From: Telopea speciosissima
Lineage: Eukaryota; Streptophyta; Magnoliopsida; Proteales; Proteaceae
Reading direction: 5' to 3'
DNA: 64,000 bases
Assembly: GCF_018873765.1 (NCBI RefSeq)
Contig: NC_057919.1
Coordinates: 69,186,984 to 69,250,983, forward strand
Positions 1 through 11,340 of this stretch are shown here, one piece after another. The notes beneath the pieces are model-generated. The model was not told where the DNA came from and did not search any database. It saw only the letters and a list, made by a program, of their open reading frames with translations. The translations under genes were made by a program, and so were the position numbers. How positions within the stretch are numbered: the first letter of the stretch is position 1; the number at the start of each line of letters is the position of its first letter.

Positions 1-1
1 A

Positions 2-1659
2 GCATACTATTTGAATCCAAAGTACCAGTACTCACATGATCTTGGGCTGGACACGGATTTGTTACTGGCAGTTGAAGCTGTTATTGAGAAGTTGGAGGTC
101 AATCCCAAGACACAATCTGACTGCAATGATGAGGTGAGACTATGGGACTTTGGTATTTTGCTAGTCAGTAAAGGAATATAATTACTAAATAGCAAACACT
201 GATGCCTCTAACACTGTTTCAAATTTCAAATGTAAATAGATCAAGGCCTTCAGAGAGGCCTCAGCAAGTTTCGGTCGAAAATCTGCAGTGGAGGGTAGAC
301 AAAAGTCAGACCCTGGTAGGTGGCAATGTGGCATGATTTTACATATATGACTTATAATTTTATCCCTTTACAATTTACATATTCTTAATATTCTTTGTTT
401 ATAATGCAGCTGACTGGTGGGTGCTGTATGGTACAAGTTCACCCAACCTGAGGAAGGTAGCAATCAAAGTGTTGTCACAAACCTGTTCATCCTCTGGCTG
501 CGAGCGCAACTGGAGTACATTCGCCTTGATACACTCAAAGAGGCAGAACAGATTGGATAGTCAACGACTAGAGCAACTGGTGTATGTGCATTATAATATG
601 AGACTAAGGATGAGGCACATACATGAAGAATTTGAGAAGAATGACAAAGAGCCCATCGAGCTAGCCAACATATTCCAGGAGGACTCTAATGAGGATGAGG
701 ATCCCCTATTCCAGTGGGTAAGGGATCGTGGTGCACCAGAGATGGATGAGCCTAGATGTAGGCCTGATTCCACTATTGCGTCCGTAACCGGCACAGATGT
801 TGAAGACTATATGTCGCAAGAGGGGCGTGCACATTCTCAGTCACCAAGACCATTTGAGGCTGCAACAGGAACTCCTCCTGATGGTGATGGTGATGGTGAT
901 GACCCTGCTGGTGGTGATGACCCTCCTACTGGTAGTGGTGGTGGTGGTAGACGTGGTGGTGGTACTGGTGGTGGCATGCCTGCTGGCGGTTATTATAATG
1001 ATCATCATGAGGGGATGCGCGACCAATACCAGCAAGAAGTGGGAACACAGCAGGACCCTGTGCGTTTCATAGGTGAGTCTCAGTTTACACATGCCACACA
1101 AGATCAAGACCATGGTGGCCACAGCAAAACTTACAAGAGAAAGACGGGTCGCAAACAGAACCAACCTCAGTATGATGACACGAGCATGAACACCATGGTA
1201 GCAAGTTTTGGAAGCATGAGTATGGATACTGGTCGTCAGCATCAGCCGTGGCAATCATATCAACCTCATTATGAGTATGATTATGGCCAGCAGAGCACCG
1301 GTTCTGAATATAGTTCCTATGGTCAGTTTGGGCAGCCAACACATGCGTATGACTATCAAAGTAGTGAGTCTGGCATTGGGTCCAGCATTGGGTCCATCGA
1401 TCCATCCACATTCCAAGTCCCAGGCATTCCTCAATATGACAGTAGCATAAGCGGTGCATCTCATCCTTCATGGCAACGGTCTAACTCCACTGTGGAACAG
1501 TTATACCCTAGGTTAGGGATGTTGGCATATGTGGATGAGAACTCTTATATGAATGCTGTGGAGGACTATACACAACAGTTTAGCAACAATATGTCATGGG
1601 AAGACTATGTGGTACAAATAGGGAATGAATATGCCATTCAATCTCATTTTATGTGATGA
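2..1659 (+). CDS. hAT-family transposase-like protein, C-terminal part (5' end outside window)
   Basis: Three exons read in one frame: 2-133, 240-315 and 410-1659 (stop TGA), with GT-AG introns at 134-239 and 316-409. Exon 1 encodes the segment starting AYYLNPKYQY, typical of hAT proteins just before the dimerisation region. Exon 3 opens with DWWVLYG and continues through the hAT C-terminal dimerisation motif (SSSGCERNWSTFALIHSKRQ and RLEQLVYVHYN). After about residue 60 of exon 3 the protein becomes acidic and then Gly/Asp-rich, followed by a Tyr/Gln/Ser-rich, probably disordered tail of about 300 residues. Known family: these are hAT transposases or domesticated BED/DUF659-type hAT proteins. 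No TIR is visible at the 3' side, so a transposon copy and a domesticated host gene cannot be separated. The frame is open with good splice sites, so it may be expressed. Confidence 0.75.
874..985 (+). repeat. GGT/GAT-rich triplet repeat inside the hAT-like gene
   Basis: Imperfect runs of GGTGAT and GGTGGT encode a Gly/Asp then Gly/Arg stretch in the last exon. The period of three keeps the frame open. Length variation here would change only the low-complexity linker. Confidence 0.8.
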
Positions 1660-1961
1660 AGTTGTAACTTGTAACTTAAACATTTGTAATGCATATTAAC
1701 TTATTTCCTATTAATTGAATATTTTGTTTGAGTTCTACGTACATAAATTATGTCATTAATGTATCTATTATGCTATTTTAATATGTCGTCACCTAGCAAC
1801 TAAGGGTCCGATGTAAAAGTCATATTTGGACTTTGTTTTTACAAAATCTAATAATGCCATTGTGTTTAAATGGCCTAAAATAGGCTGTGTACCAATTTTC
1901 AGACCCAACAGAGCCCTAAAACCCACCGAGATGGGCCTTCGAGTCAAAAAAAAAAAAATAT
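1660..1961. other. Spacer with no recognised gene
   Basis: 3' flank of the hAT-like gene grading into the copia relic. It holds a short A-run near 1946. No copia 5' LTR and no tRNA primer-binding site were found between here and the gag start, so the copia copy looks 5'-truncated. Confidence 0.5.
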
Positions 1962-4110
1962 TTGCAAAAACTCGCCGAGATCTCAGCCCAACTCGATTTT
2001 TTCGTGGGCCGAGTTGGCTCTGAGACCCGAGTTTTCGGACCATGGTCTAGGAATGACTTCCTTCCCTATGCTGCTGCCATCAAGCTTGATGGTACGAATT
2101 ATTTAATCTGGGCCAGATCACTATCCTTGACTGTGGCTGGTAGGGGATTCACTGGCCATCTTACTGGCACCACCAAACAACCAGCTGAAGAAGGTGTTGC
2201 CCGTACTAAATGGGCTGCGAACGATGCTATGGTGATGTCATTTGTTTTAAATTCTATGACCACTGATCTATCCAGTCAATATCTCCTCCTTGACACTGCT
2301 ACTCAGATATGGACTGCTGTCAAGGGAACTTATGGTCGATCAGGAAGTGGTGCTCAGGTTTATGAAATCAGGAAGACACTCCAAACCACTACTCAGAAGG
2401 AGATGTTTGTTACTAAATACTATGCTGCCCTCAAGTGTTTATGGCAACAATTGGATCATTATGCTCGATTCCAGTCTACTACTACTGCTGATATTATTGC
2501 CTACCACACCTATGTAGACCAATTCCGTGTCTATGATTTTCTGGCTTGCCTCAATGATGACTATGACCCTATTCGGGTGCAAGTCCTTGGATAGGTTCCT
2601 TTCCCCACTTTAGAGGAGACTTTTTCTTATGTTCACAGTGAAGAGACACGAAGGGCTGCCATGATGATGACTCCTAAAGTTGAGAGATTAGCCTTACAGA
2701 CTGCTGGTCCCACTCCTGTTGCTTCTTCTGATAGTGTTGCTGCTTCCACTACTACTACCAAAGAGCCTGTTAAGTGTGAGCATTGTCACAAACCATATCA
2801 CACTAAGACTCAGTGTTAGAAATTACATGGGAAGCCAGCTGATTTTGAGGCCAAACGTGGTCGTGCTAAGTCTAAAAACAAAGCCAATCATACTGAAAGT
2901 GTAGCTCCAACTCCCACTGCTAACATTGGTTTCTTCCAGGAAGAACTCCAGGCTTTGCGTCGTATGTTGAACACATCAACTGCCTCTACTACGTCTGCTG
3001 CCAATTCAGGTTCCTTCTTTACCCATATAGGTATTTCTTTTGCTGGTCATTGTGCATCAGTAGTATCCACTCCATGGATCATAGACTCTGGTGCTACTGA
3101 TCACATGACAGGTTCTTCTAGCCATTTTAATACATACTCTCCTGCCTCTGGTAAGGATAAAGTCAAAATTGCTGATGGGTCCCTCTCCTCCATCTCAGGG
3201 AAAGGATCCATTGGTTGTTCTCCTTCCCTTACACTGTCATCTGTGTTGCATATTCCCAAATTTACAACTAACCTTCTTTCCATTAGCAGTATCACTAAAT
3301 CCCTGAATTGTAAAGTGATCTTTTTTCCCACTCAATGTGTTTTTAGGAACTGGACTCGGGGAAGACGATTGGATCGGGTAAAGTGCATGGCGGATTGTAC
3401 CTGCTTGATGGCGATCCTACTCAGGCTTTACCTTCGGCATCTTTCTCTTTTGATTTACATAAATGGCACTCTAAACTAGGCCATCCCCCCTTAGGTACTT
3501 TATCAAATTTATTTCTAGCATTAGTTAAAGACTGTAATAAGGAAGAATTTTTTTGTGAGCCTTGTGTCTTGGCTAAACAGACGTTTCAACTTATCCTATT
3601 TCTAATAAAAGATCCTCTTCCTTATTTCATATTGTTCATACTGATGTGTAGGGGCCTAGTCGGAAAGCTTCCCTGACTGGCCATCGGTGGTATGTCACTT
3701 TCATTGACTGCTATTCTAGGTTCACTTGGGTATACCTTATGCACACAAAGAGTGAAGTTTTTTTATGTTTTCAACACTTTAATCAACTGATTAAGACCTA
3801 GTTTAATGCCACTCTTCAAATTTTGAGGAGTGACAATGGGAAAGAGTATATGGAAGGTCAGTTCCAAAAATACCTTGCTGCACATGGAATCCTCCATCAG
3901 ACCAGCTATGTCGACACTCTAGCCCAAAATGGTGTGGCTGAGAGAAAAAACCGCCACCTCCAGGGCCCTTATGTTTGCTCGCAATGTCCCTTCCCTTTAT
4001 TGGGGGGATGTTGTCCTTCCTGCAGCCTAATTAATTAATAGGCTGCCCAGTCGGGTTCTTCTTTCAAGAGCCCCTATTGAGCTATTACTTGGCTCTTTCT
4101 CCTTTATAGT
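1962..4110 (+). pseudogene. copia gag-protease-integrase region, broken
   Basis: Gag reads LDGTNYLIWA and on to about 2590, where a TAG interrupts it. The same frame resumes to a CCHC knuckle (CEHCHKPYHTKTQC near 2776-2817), where a second TAG sits at the position usually occupied by Trp in copia knuckles. The aspartic protease motif DSGATDH lies at about 3085. A frameshift near 3345 moves to another frame holding the integrase HHCC zinc site (HKWHSKLGHP then CEPCVLAKQT), and another follows near 3590. The integrase core (SDNGKEY, about 3828) is in yet another frame, with an additional stop before 4040. This is a decayed copy with at least three stops and several indels. Confidence 0.85.
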
Positions 4111-4120
4111 CCCACCTAAG

Positions 4121-6322
4121 GTGTTTGGCTGCGTTTGTTATGCTAGGGATACAAGGTCCCCTGGTAAACTTGACCCACGTAGCCTCCGATGCATTTTCTT
4201 GAGTTACTCTGCCACCCAAAAGGGGTACAAATGTTACTACCCTCCATCCCGTAGGACTTTTGTCAGCATGGATGTTGTCTTTCATGAAAATGTTCCATAT
4301 TATGTGTCCCCACCTCTTCAGGGGGAGAGTGTAAGTGAAGACGTGCTGACTATTGACTCTCCACCTCCACTTCAGTCTGTTTACCATGAGTCTAAACCAG
4401 TTCGGCCTGCCCCTAGTACTCCCCCTGAGTCAGGGGGAGAGGTTCCTATACAGGGGGAGACCATTTCTATTCAGGGGGAGCAATCTACCCCGGTCCAGAC
4501 TCCTATCCGGAGGACTATTAGTGAATTTCAGAGGAGGATTGATGCCAATAATGAGAAGACCTATGCAAGGAAACATAAGCAGGTTCAATCAACTGTTGCT
4601 CCAGTACCCATCCAATTGCCGAACCCGGATCCAGAACCTGCCTCTCCACCTGGTAATGATTCTGACTTACCTATTGCTCTTCGCAAAGGTGTCAAAACTT
4701 GCACTCAGCATCCCATATCTCATGTTGTTTCTTATGATTCCCTTTCCCCATCCTTTCGTGCCTTTGTTTCCTCTCTTTCTTCTGTTCGTATTCCTAACAA
4801 TTGGCAAGAAGCTTTATCAGACGGAAAGTGGAAGGCAGCTATGATGGAAGAAATGGACGCCTTGAAGAAAAATAACACATGGGAGCTTGTGGTTCTTCCA
4901 CCTGGGAAGAAAACCGTTGGATGTAAATGGGTGTTTGTGGTGGAACAAAAGGTGGATGGCACTGTGGATAGGTATAAGGCACGACTCGTGGCCAAGGGGT
5001 TCACTCAGACATACGGCATTGATTACCAGGAAACTTTTGCACCTGTTGCAAAGTTAAATATTGTTCGTGTGTTATTATCTTGTGCAGTCAACCTTGGATG
5101 GGATTTGCAGCAGCTAGATGTAAAAAATGTCTTCCTAAATGGAACACTGGATGAGGAGGTGTATATGGACATCCCACCAGGGTTCTCTTGTGACAGAAAC
5201 CAAGGAAAAGTATGTAGACTGAAGCGTGCATTTTATGGTCTGAAGCAGTCACCTCGAGCATGGTTTGGCCGGTTCCACAAGGCCATGATTTCTGTGGGCT
5301 ATAAGCAGAGTAATGCTGATCACACACTCTTTATAAAGAGAGTTGGTGAAAAACTCATTGTTCTTATAGTCTACGTTGATGATATAGTGGTTACTGGCAA
5401 TGATGGTGATGAGATCAGACGGTTGAAGACCTTCCTTGGACAAGAATTTGAGATTAAAGATCTAGGGAAACTACGATACTTTCTTGGGATTGAAGTAGCC
5501 AGATCTTCTAAAGGCATTTTTCTCTCCCAAAGGAAGTATGTCCTAGACTTATTGGCTAAGATCGGGTTGCTAGGCTGTCATCCTTCAGACACTCCTATGG
5601 ACCCTACTGTTCGACTCAAGGAGAAAGAGGGTGAGCTTGTTGATAAAAGCCGGTACCAAAGACTTGTAGGGAAGCTAATTAATCTTTCACACACGCGTCC
5701 TGACATTGCTGTCGCCATGAGTACTGTGAGCCAGTTTATGCATGATCCCTACTCTTCTCATATGGAGGTTGTTCTTCGTATCTTGCACTATTTGAAGTTA
5801 GCTCCTGAAAAAGGAATTCTTTTGTCTACTCATGGTCATCTACGGATAGAAGCATACACTGATGCTGATTGGGCTGGTTCTGCAGATCAGAAGTCTATTT
5901 CTGGGTATTGCTCCTTTGTAGGTGGAAATCTTGTCACATGGCGTAGCAAGAAGCAAAATGTGGTTGCTCGTTCTAGTGCCGAAGTTGAGTTTCGAGCTAT
6001 GGCACAAGGTATTTGTGAGTTACTATGGCTTAAAGGTTTGCTACAAGATCTTGGTGTTCCTATTCGTCTTCCTATGATGCTGTACTGCGACAACAAGGCT
6101 GCCATCAGCATAGCACACAACCCAATACAGCATGATCGTACCAAGCATGTTGAGGTGGATAGGCATTTCATCAAAGAGAAGTTAGAAGCTGGGCTGATTT
6201 GTATTCCCTTTGTGACATCTACGGATCAACTTGCTGATATCTTTACCAAGGGATTGTCTGGAAAATTGTTTCATCCCAATCTAGTCAAGTTGGGCATGAT
6301 CGACATCTTTGCTCCAACTTGA
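4121..6322 (+). CDS. copia reverse transcriptase-RNase H open frame
   Basis: One open frame of about 733 codons, beginning without a convincing ATG because it continues from the broken integrase. The early part holds the end of integrase (FGCVCYARD). A proline-rich linker repeats the residues QGE several times. The RT core follows: KARLVAKGFTQ, QLDVKNVFLNG (usual motif LDVKNAFL), YGLKQSPRAWF and the catalytic YVDDIVVTG. RNase H of the copia type follows (YTDADWAG, VARSSAEVEFRAMA, DNKAAI). It ends in TGA at 6320-6322, immediately on the polypurine tract. The Asp residues of the RT active site are intact. Without gag and integrase in frame it cannot act alone. Confidence 0.88.
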   Translation: MFGCVCYARDTRSPGKLDPRSLRCIFLSYSATQKGYKCYYPPSRRTFVSMDVVFHENVPYYVSPPLQGESVSEDVLTIDSPPPLQSVYHESKPVRPAPSTPPESGGEVPIQGETISIQGEQSTPVQTPIRRTISEFQRRIDANNEKTYARKHKQVQSTVAPVPIQLPNPDPEPASPPGNDSDLPIALRKGVKTCTQHPISHVVSYDSLSPSFRAFVSSLSSVRIPNNWQEALSDGKWKAAMMEEMDALKKNNTWELVVLPPGKKTVGCKWVFVVEQKVDGTVDRYKARLVAKGFTQTYGIDYQETFAPVAKLNIVRVLLSCAVNLGWDLQQLDVKNVFLNGTLDEEVYMDIPPGFSCDRNQGKVCRLKRAFYGLKQSPRAWFGRFHKAMISVGYKQSNADHTLFIKRVGEKLIVLIVYVDDIVVTGNDGDEIRRLKTFLGQEFEIKDLGKLRYFLGIEVARSSKGIFLSQRKYVLDLLAKIGLLGCHPSDTPMDPTVRLKEKEGELVDKSRYQRLVGKLINLSHTRPDIAVAMSTVSQFMHDPYSSHMEVVLRILHYLKLAPEKGILLSTHGHLRIEAYTDADWAGSADQKSISGYCSFVGGNLVTWRSKKQNVVARSSAEVEFRAMAQGICELLWLKGLLQDLGVPIRLPMMLYCDNKAAISIAHNPIQHDRTKHVEVDRHFIKEKLEAGLICIPFVTSTDQLADIFTKGLSGKLFHPNLVKLGMIDIFAPT

Positions 6323-6329
6323 GGGGGAG
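6321..6329 (+). promoter_or_regulatory. copia polypurine tract
   Basis: Purine run GAGGGGGAG directly after the stop of the pol frame and directly before the TGTTGA start of the 3' LTR; this is the expected plus-strand priming site. Confidence 0.75.
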
Positions 6330-7780
6330 TGTTGAAATAGGCTGCTTACCCGATACCCCAGTCCTAGTTTGATTAGGATTAGTCCTACTAGTCCTAACTG
6401 ATTAGGATTAGTCCTAGTCATGTTAGGAGTAGTATTAGTCAGATTAGATTCTTTTCTTTTCTTTTATTTTTATTGTTTTACCCTCAGCCGAGTCCCATTC
6501 TGGCATTCCTAGTTGTATTAGGAATTCCTAGTAGGACTAGGACTGAGGTGTTATTATTCCTATTTGTACTTTGATCTGATTTACTTCAAGTTATTATAAA
6601 TAAAGGGGCTTGGGTGATCGATTCTAATCACTCAAGCATTCATATCAAAGCTGTTGACATATCTTAAGTAAATGAAATACAAAATTCATTTACTTAAATG
6701 ATATTAGACATAACTAAGTGTCTAGCCTGGTATCTGGTAGTTTCTGACATAAATACCTGTTTGTCCTAGTTTCGAGCCAAGTTTCCCCTAGTTTTGATGG
6801 ACATATGTGTCGAAACCACCTCGGTCGAGTTTTTCTTCCATGACCCAAACCCATTGTGGAAGTGGGTTAGGGTTTTGGGATAGTACTATAAGTACCATAA
6901 AGAAAGGTCCCTGCAGTTACATTATTGATTATTACTTTTCTCCCACAAGAAAAGGGTTTTACTCTGGGTGAAAAACGGGAGACTACAGAAGATCTCTTCA
7001 AAGCTTGATTAGTCAAGATCTACTTGGGATTATTGTTTTATATTGTTCTTCGTCAACATACCGAAGGTGCAAGGTACATTCACTGTCTCTGTTTATCTAT
7101 TTACATTAATGGTTGTGTTCTAGAGATCTATACGGGTAAATTGATTGGAGTTTTCTTGTATAAACTCAAAGATTACTAACACAGCAATGCATTGCTTTCT
7201 TTGATTCTATGAGAATCAGACCTATTTCTGTTGTGGGATTCAGTGGAGAGCCTGGTGAGATTCGAGGATTGGGGTTTGGAGGGAGATCCCTGCCTTGGAG
7301 TTCAGGTGGGGTCCTGAACATATCTTTCTTCCTCTTCTCTTCTTCTCCAATCGATCAAGCTTAGTTATATGTATCTCTCATTCCTGTACAAACCAGTTTC
7401 CAATTCTGCTTTGTTCTACTGAGGTGCTATTCTGTTAACTGACTGCTGTTCTGTTTTCCTTTCAGCTTTCACATCAAATTTCTAGTTCTGGTGTAGTATT
7501 CAATTCCTTCCATCGATTTCTTGTTCTGTTTCTGCTTTCAGTTTCTCTATTAGCCTTTTGAGTTATGTTACAGCCTTGGATTCTAAATTTTGATTGCTAT
7601 TTTCTGAAGTTTCTATTTCTTAATCAGGTTTCTAAAACTGAGAACTGAGTTTCTATTCTGACTATTGGTTTCTGTTAGCTACTTTAAACTCTGTTTTCTG
7701 CCTTAATCATATTCTGGTTTTGGTTTGTCAATTCCTGCTTTTGGTTTCTATTTCTGGGTCTCTGTCTGGATTTCAGTAAC
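6330..7780 (+). repeat. copia 3' LTR with possible nested insertion; right end uncertain
   Basis: The LTR starts TGTTGAAATAGG. A TATA-like TTATAAATAAA lies at about 6593-6603, which would put the transcription start near 6625. The CT-rich sequence after 7318 looks like the U5/leader of a copia LTR. The sequence between about 6657 and 7326 seems to be a later insertion (see its own entry). Without the 5' LTR for comparison, the true right end cannot be fixed. Confidence 0.4.
6657..7326. mobile_element. Candidate insertion inside the copia LTR
   Basis: The nine bases ACATATCTT occur at 6657-6665 and again at 7318-7326. They could be a target duplication, or the junction of CT-rich LTR sequence around an insert. 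The insert starts with a perfect 13-bp inverted repeat, TTAAGTAAATGAA and its complement, around an 8-base loop. It has its own TATA-like stretch near 6888 and a leader-like region. TGTTGAC at 6652 and GTCAACA at about 7053 are alternative LTR-like ends. The class is not resolved. Confidence 0.3.
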
Positions 7781-7784
7781 CTAC

Positions 7785-8570
7785 TATTTTTGAGACTTCT
7801 CAATATCTTGGAATCTGGCTGTCAGATTTCTCTCAAATGTTACTGGTTTGTTACCTACACCATTTAGCCTACTCAACCAGGAAATAAAGCCCTCCTGACT
7901 TGTCTTTGTTGAGATGTAATAAATCTCTGATTTTGGTCCTATTCCTAATCCCTGCAATTCTGGAATTTCTTTTGGGATTATAAAAGCTAATCTAGGAGAC
8001 CTATAACCCCATTGGCAAGCATCAACTCTGTGGCTGGAGTAAGAGTGGAAACAAGTGTAGACCATTTTGTCAAGTCAAAATACAAACCTCTAGACATACA
8101 GTTTTAATCAGACGTAAAGGTTAGACCTTAGTAAGGAGGAAACCATAACCCTCCTCATTTTAAGAGAAGCTTGAAGTTCCAGTGGAGCAACCTAATTCAG
8201 GACGGTAAAGTGTCCATAAGACAGCTATGCATATTTTCAACTTCATCAGTGGTCTGTTACTACAGCCATTTTGTACTTATGACAAATTTCTCAATCCTCA
8301 AACTCTTTTATTTCCTGTGCCAAAGCAAACCCCTAAGAGGGGGAAAAAATCTCTTTCATTTCATTCCTTCTTCCAATCTGTAAATCATGCTCACATAGAA
8401 CCTAAGGGAATTCATTCTAAAATTGTGGAAGCCAGACTTCTGAAGATTAAAATTGATATTTAGCATCCAACCGGAAAAAAAAAAAAACAAATTTAGTCAT
8501 GGGCTAGGAAAGTTAAATCAGTTAAATCAGGACTAAGAAGAGGGTGCATGGACCATGGAGAGGAAACACA
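7785..8570. other. Gene-free stretch, probably old retrotransposon sequence
   Basis: A minus-strand open frame of about 93 codons at 7784-8065 has no recognisable domain and directly abuts the CT-rich copia leader-like sequence. I read it as retrotransposon-derived rather than a gene. The rest is AT-rich with no splice-site or coding pattern I could support. Confidence 0.4.
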
Positions 8571-8574
8571 AAGT

Positions 8575-8760
8575 ATGAGAGGGTAAAAGGCCGTACCCAC
8601 TGCACAAGGCTCCCGCGTTTAGCAGGGTCTAGGGAGGGTCAGATGTTCGCAGCCGTACCCCTGTTTCCAGAGAGGCTGTTTCCAGGATTTGAACCCGTGA
8701 CCAAGCGTTCAGCGAGTGAGCACTTAACCAACGCGCCAAGCACGACCAATCCAGACCATT
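8575..8760 (-). mobile_element. tRNA-derived SINE
   Basis: On the minus strand, an A box (TGGTTAAGTG) is followed by a B box (GGTTCAAATCC), the RNA polymerase III internal promoter. A body then contains GACCCTCCCTAGACCCTGC, GCGGGAGCC and GTGCAGTGGGTACGGCC, blocks I recognise from common angiosperm SINEs. The tRNA-like part does not fold into a full cloverleaf and continues into the SINE body, so it is not a tRNA gene. Confidence 0.7.
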
Positions 8761-8769
8761 CCCTAGATA

Positions 8770-9300
8770 TCCAATTGTTGGAATCGCCACATCATCCTTA
8801 CACATGGCACGACAAGGTGTTCAGTCAAGCCAGAAATCTATGAACAGGCCATCCAACCAGGAACCAAGCAGTTGTTTGACTGATAATTCCCAGTCATAGT
8901 AGTTTAGGGTTCTCAGTCAAAAGGATCATGACAAGGATTGCAGAACAGTTAAGAACTAAGAGTGAAAGTATATTAACAACAATAGAAATGAAATGTAGCC
9001 ATGATCAGAGTGATAAAATCTCTCCAAGGAGATTCAGATCAAAGATTGAGATAACTTAGTATAAAATTCGATTTGAATAAAAGGACTCAAATGTAAATCA
9101 TAACATTAGAATGTCAATCCCAGACACTTATATGATCACAACATACAGTTGTGATCTGCAGAAAAGACTTGAGGGAACAACATAAGAATAAAGAAAAAAG
9201 AATGAAAAACATCGTTAACTATGCAATTCCAAATAACTCAACAGTTAAATGATAAACCCAAAAACTAAGGAAAGAAAGGAGTATAAAAGTATGAATAAGA
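8770..9300. other. Gene-free stretch downstream of the folate-receptor-like gene
   Basis: Searched on the minus strand for the basic cytosolic-tail exon expected after position 9308; none was found. The sequence is A-rich with no other feature. Confidence 0.45.
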
Positions 9301-9307
9301 GACTCAC

Positions 9308-11182
9308 CTCACAAACAAAAGTCCCGTTGTGAGCGCCATCCCTCCAACTGCCCATGATACTCTTTCACTAAATGGCATTTCCCTCAACCACTGCTTAAAA
9401 TCTTCAAATAACCCTGCGTTCTCAACCTTCTGAGACACCCCAGATTGTGAAGCTTTCCATGAATCTGCAATGGAATCTAAACTGGCTTTCCCTCCGTAGC
9501 AAGATGGTTCCTCAGTACCCTGGTGGCTTTCCTCAGACGTTTTAATAGTAAAACCTGCATGTTGGCAGAGCTCTGTACCGTTAGAGGCCCACTCAGAAGC
9601 TCTACCACAAACAAAGTCACTTAATCCGCATGGAGACAGGACCTGACAACACAATGATATCATTAAATCAGAAGAAAAAATCTGTCAAGCATCTAGGAAA
9701 TTCAAACTACATTATCCAGGGGTAGGATGCCAATACACTAATAAATAATGGTACTTGTTGGGCACAAGAAGGGTTAGAATCCATCACTTGATGGGTCCTG
9801 TGTCAGGTATCTCCAACACATGAATCAACTCAATCAGATGACTGAAATTATCCATTCTATGACCGTTCTCTAGAAATTTCACAGTCAACAATTCTCATTG
9901 TCCAAGAATGTGGCAATAAGGTAGTTGCTATAATCCAATCAGGCAAATTTTTAGAGTAGTTCTATAAGAACAACTATATGATGGTTCTCAGCTTCTACTA
10001 GCTTGTTGCATTTACCCACTCACCAGGGTCTTTGGATCCATAGAGAAATACGCATTTGAGCAAGCCTGAAAGACCCTATCACAAAAAGAAGCACATACAA
10101 CAGGAGGTCCAGGCTGAACACCAACATGTGGATCACAGATGGAGCATTCCAAAAGCTCCCATAATTGCATGCACTCTTGGCTGGCTTCTCCTGCAGAAGC
10201 CAACCTTCTTATAGATAACAAAGCTGGATGTGTTTGGGCAACATCACAACATGTGTTCCTACGGAACACCCTGCAAAGAGTCAAATCTTTGGGACCCCTA
10301 TTTACTTTTCTTGGAGGTTTCCCTTCAGATGAGAATGGAGGAAACCGGCCACCCGGGGAAATGCACACTCCATCAGGTTTACCTGTATTTCAAAAAATTC
10401 AAAGAAATATTTTTTGTTAAATCTAACACAATAAAATTGGCTAATTAATTATTGCATCTTTTTTATTTCACATCATGAACAAAAATCAAATATAGGATAC
10501 TTAAAGAATGGTAATTAAAGACCCATCAAAAGCACTAAATTCTACACAAAATTCTAGCATTTTGAAGCATTAGGCTTCTAAGATAACTGAATATTTTTCA
10601 TGATTACTGTTTATAATTTACTCAAACCCATTATAAGTAAGCCTTATCACAACAGTAAACAACCAGTTGTTGAAAATAATGATCCTGTTCTTCCAACTAC
10701 ACTATCATAGGCGCCAAGTTCACCGTTTCTAATTTCTAAACTATTAATTAAAATTGAACCCCGAATTGCTCGTAAATTTCTGATCTGTTAATATAGAATC
10801 GAACAATTTCTGCTTTGTTCTTCCAGAGTTCCAGTTTAGAATTTAGATATGTTTGAGCTAGCATAAAATCCAAAAAAAGACTAAAAAGGCATACACCCAC
10901 GAGAAATTGACTGAGGATCATAGTCCCGAAATAAAAGAGAACAGCTAAAAACCAAAGGGTAGGGTTTTTTTAGCATGTGATCAACAACATCGAAAGAGAA
11001 GCTTCAATAGTTCAGTTTGCAGTACATATAATGTTTTTCTGTACGTGAAAGCCCTAACCCTTGAACACACCCACCCACACACACATACACAAACGTAGAG
11101 AGATACCTGAAGAAGGAGAAATTAGGAAGCCGAAGAGGAGCAAAGAAAGCAGAACACCAAAATCCATATTCCATAGTGCCAT
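9308..11182 (-). CDS. Folate-receptor-like type I membrane protein; last exon not found
   Basis: Minus-strand exons 11182-11107, 10382-10024 and 9642-9308 join in frame with GT-AG introns. Exon 1 begins at ATG 11182 and encodes a hydrophobic signal peptide of about 25 residues. Exons 2-3 carry the Cys-rich folate-receptor-like domain of plants: DGVCISPGGRFPPF, LCRVFRRNTCC, LLECSICDP, ASFCDRVFQAC, then CGLSDFVCGRASEW. The C-terminal part has one membrane helix (VSWAVGGMALTTGLLFV). The family is known in plants but its ligand is not established. Exon 3 ends AG|GTGAGT, a good donor, so a short basic tail exon is expected downstream, yet none is visible. If the donor is not used, the frame stops at once with TGA inside it. 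Size so far is 256 residues. Confidence 0.82.
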
Positions 11183-11340
11183 TCGCGGAATGGTTTAGCC
11201 TTCACTTGTTCTAGCCGGTCCTGAGGATTTGCTATTGACCAGAGAGGCATCGACCATTGACCAGTCACCGGTGGAGGTACTCCTAGTGCTTACTCTTTAG
11301 GTTGCGTTTGTTTGTTTGTTTTGGTTTTGTGAAAAAAATA

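Larger units (their letters stand above)
1962..6660 (+). mobile_element. Ty1/copia LTR retrotransposon relic, 5' truncated
   Basis: The order gag, CCHC zinc knuckle, protease, integrase, reverse transcriptase, RNase H is diagnostic of Ty1/copia. A polypurine tract (6321-6329) is followed at 6330 by TGTTGA, the start of a 3' LTR. The 5' LTR and primer-binding site are missing. The gag-integrase half has in-frame stops and frameshifts, while the RT-RNase H half is one open frame. The element is therefore non-autonomous, though parts are fairly young. The 3' boundary is uncertain because the LTR seems interrupted near 6657. Confidence 0.88.

Noticed and set aside
797-1254. Other-frame open frames over the hAT-like gene
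   Set aside because: They arise from the GGT/GAT triplet repeat and overlap a better-supported spliced gene.
7784-8065. Last exon or separate gene on the minus strand (93 codons)
   Set aside because: No domain; the sequence does not resemble the basic tail expected for the folate-receptor-like gene and it joins retrotransposon leader sequence.
8690-8750. tRNA gene on the minus strand
   Set aside because: A and B boxes are present, but the sequence does not close an acceptor stem and continues into a SINE body.
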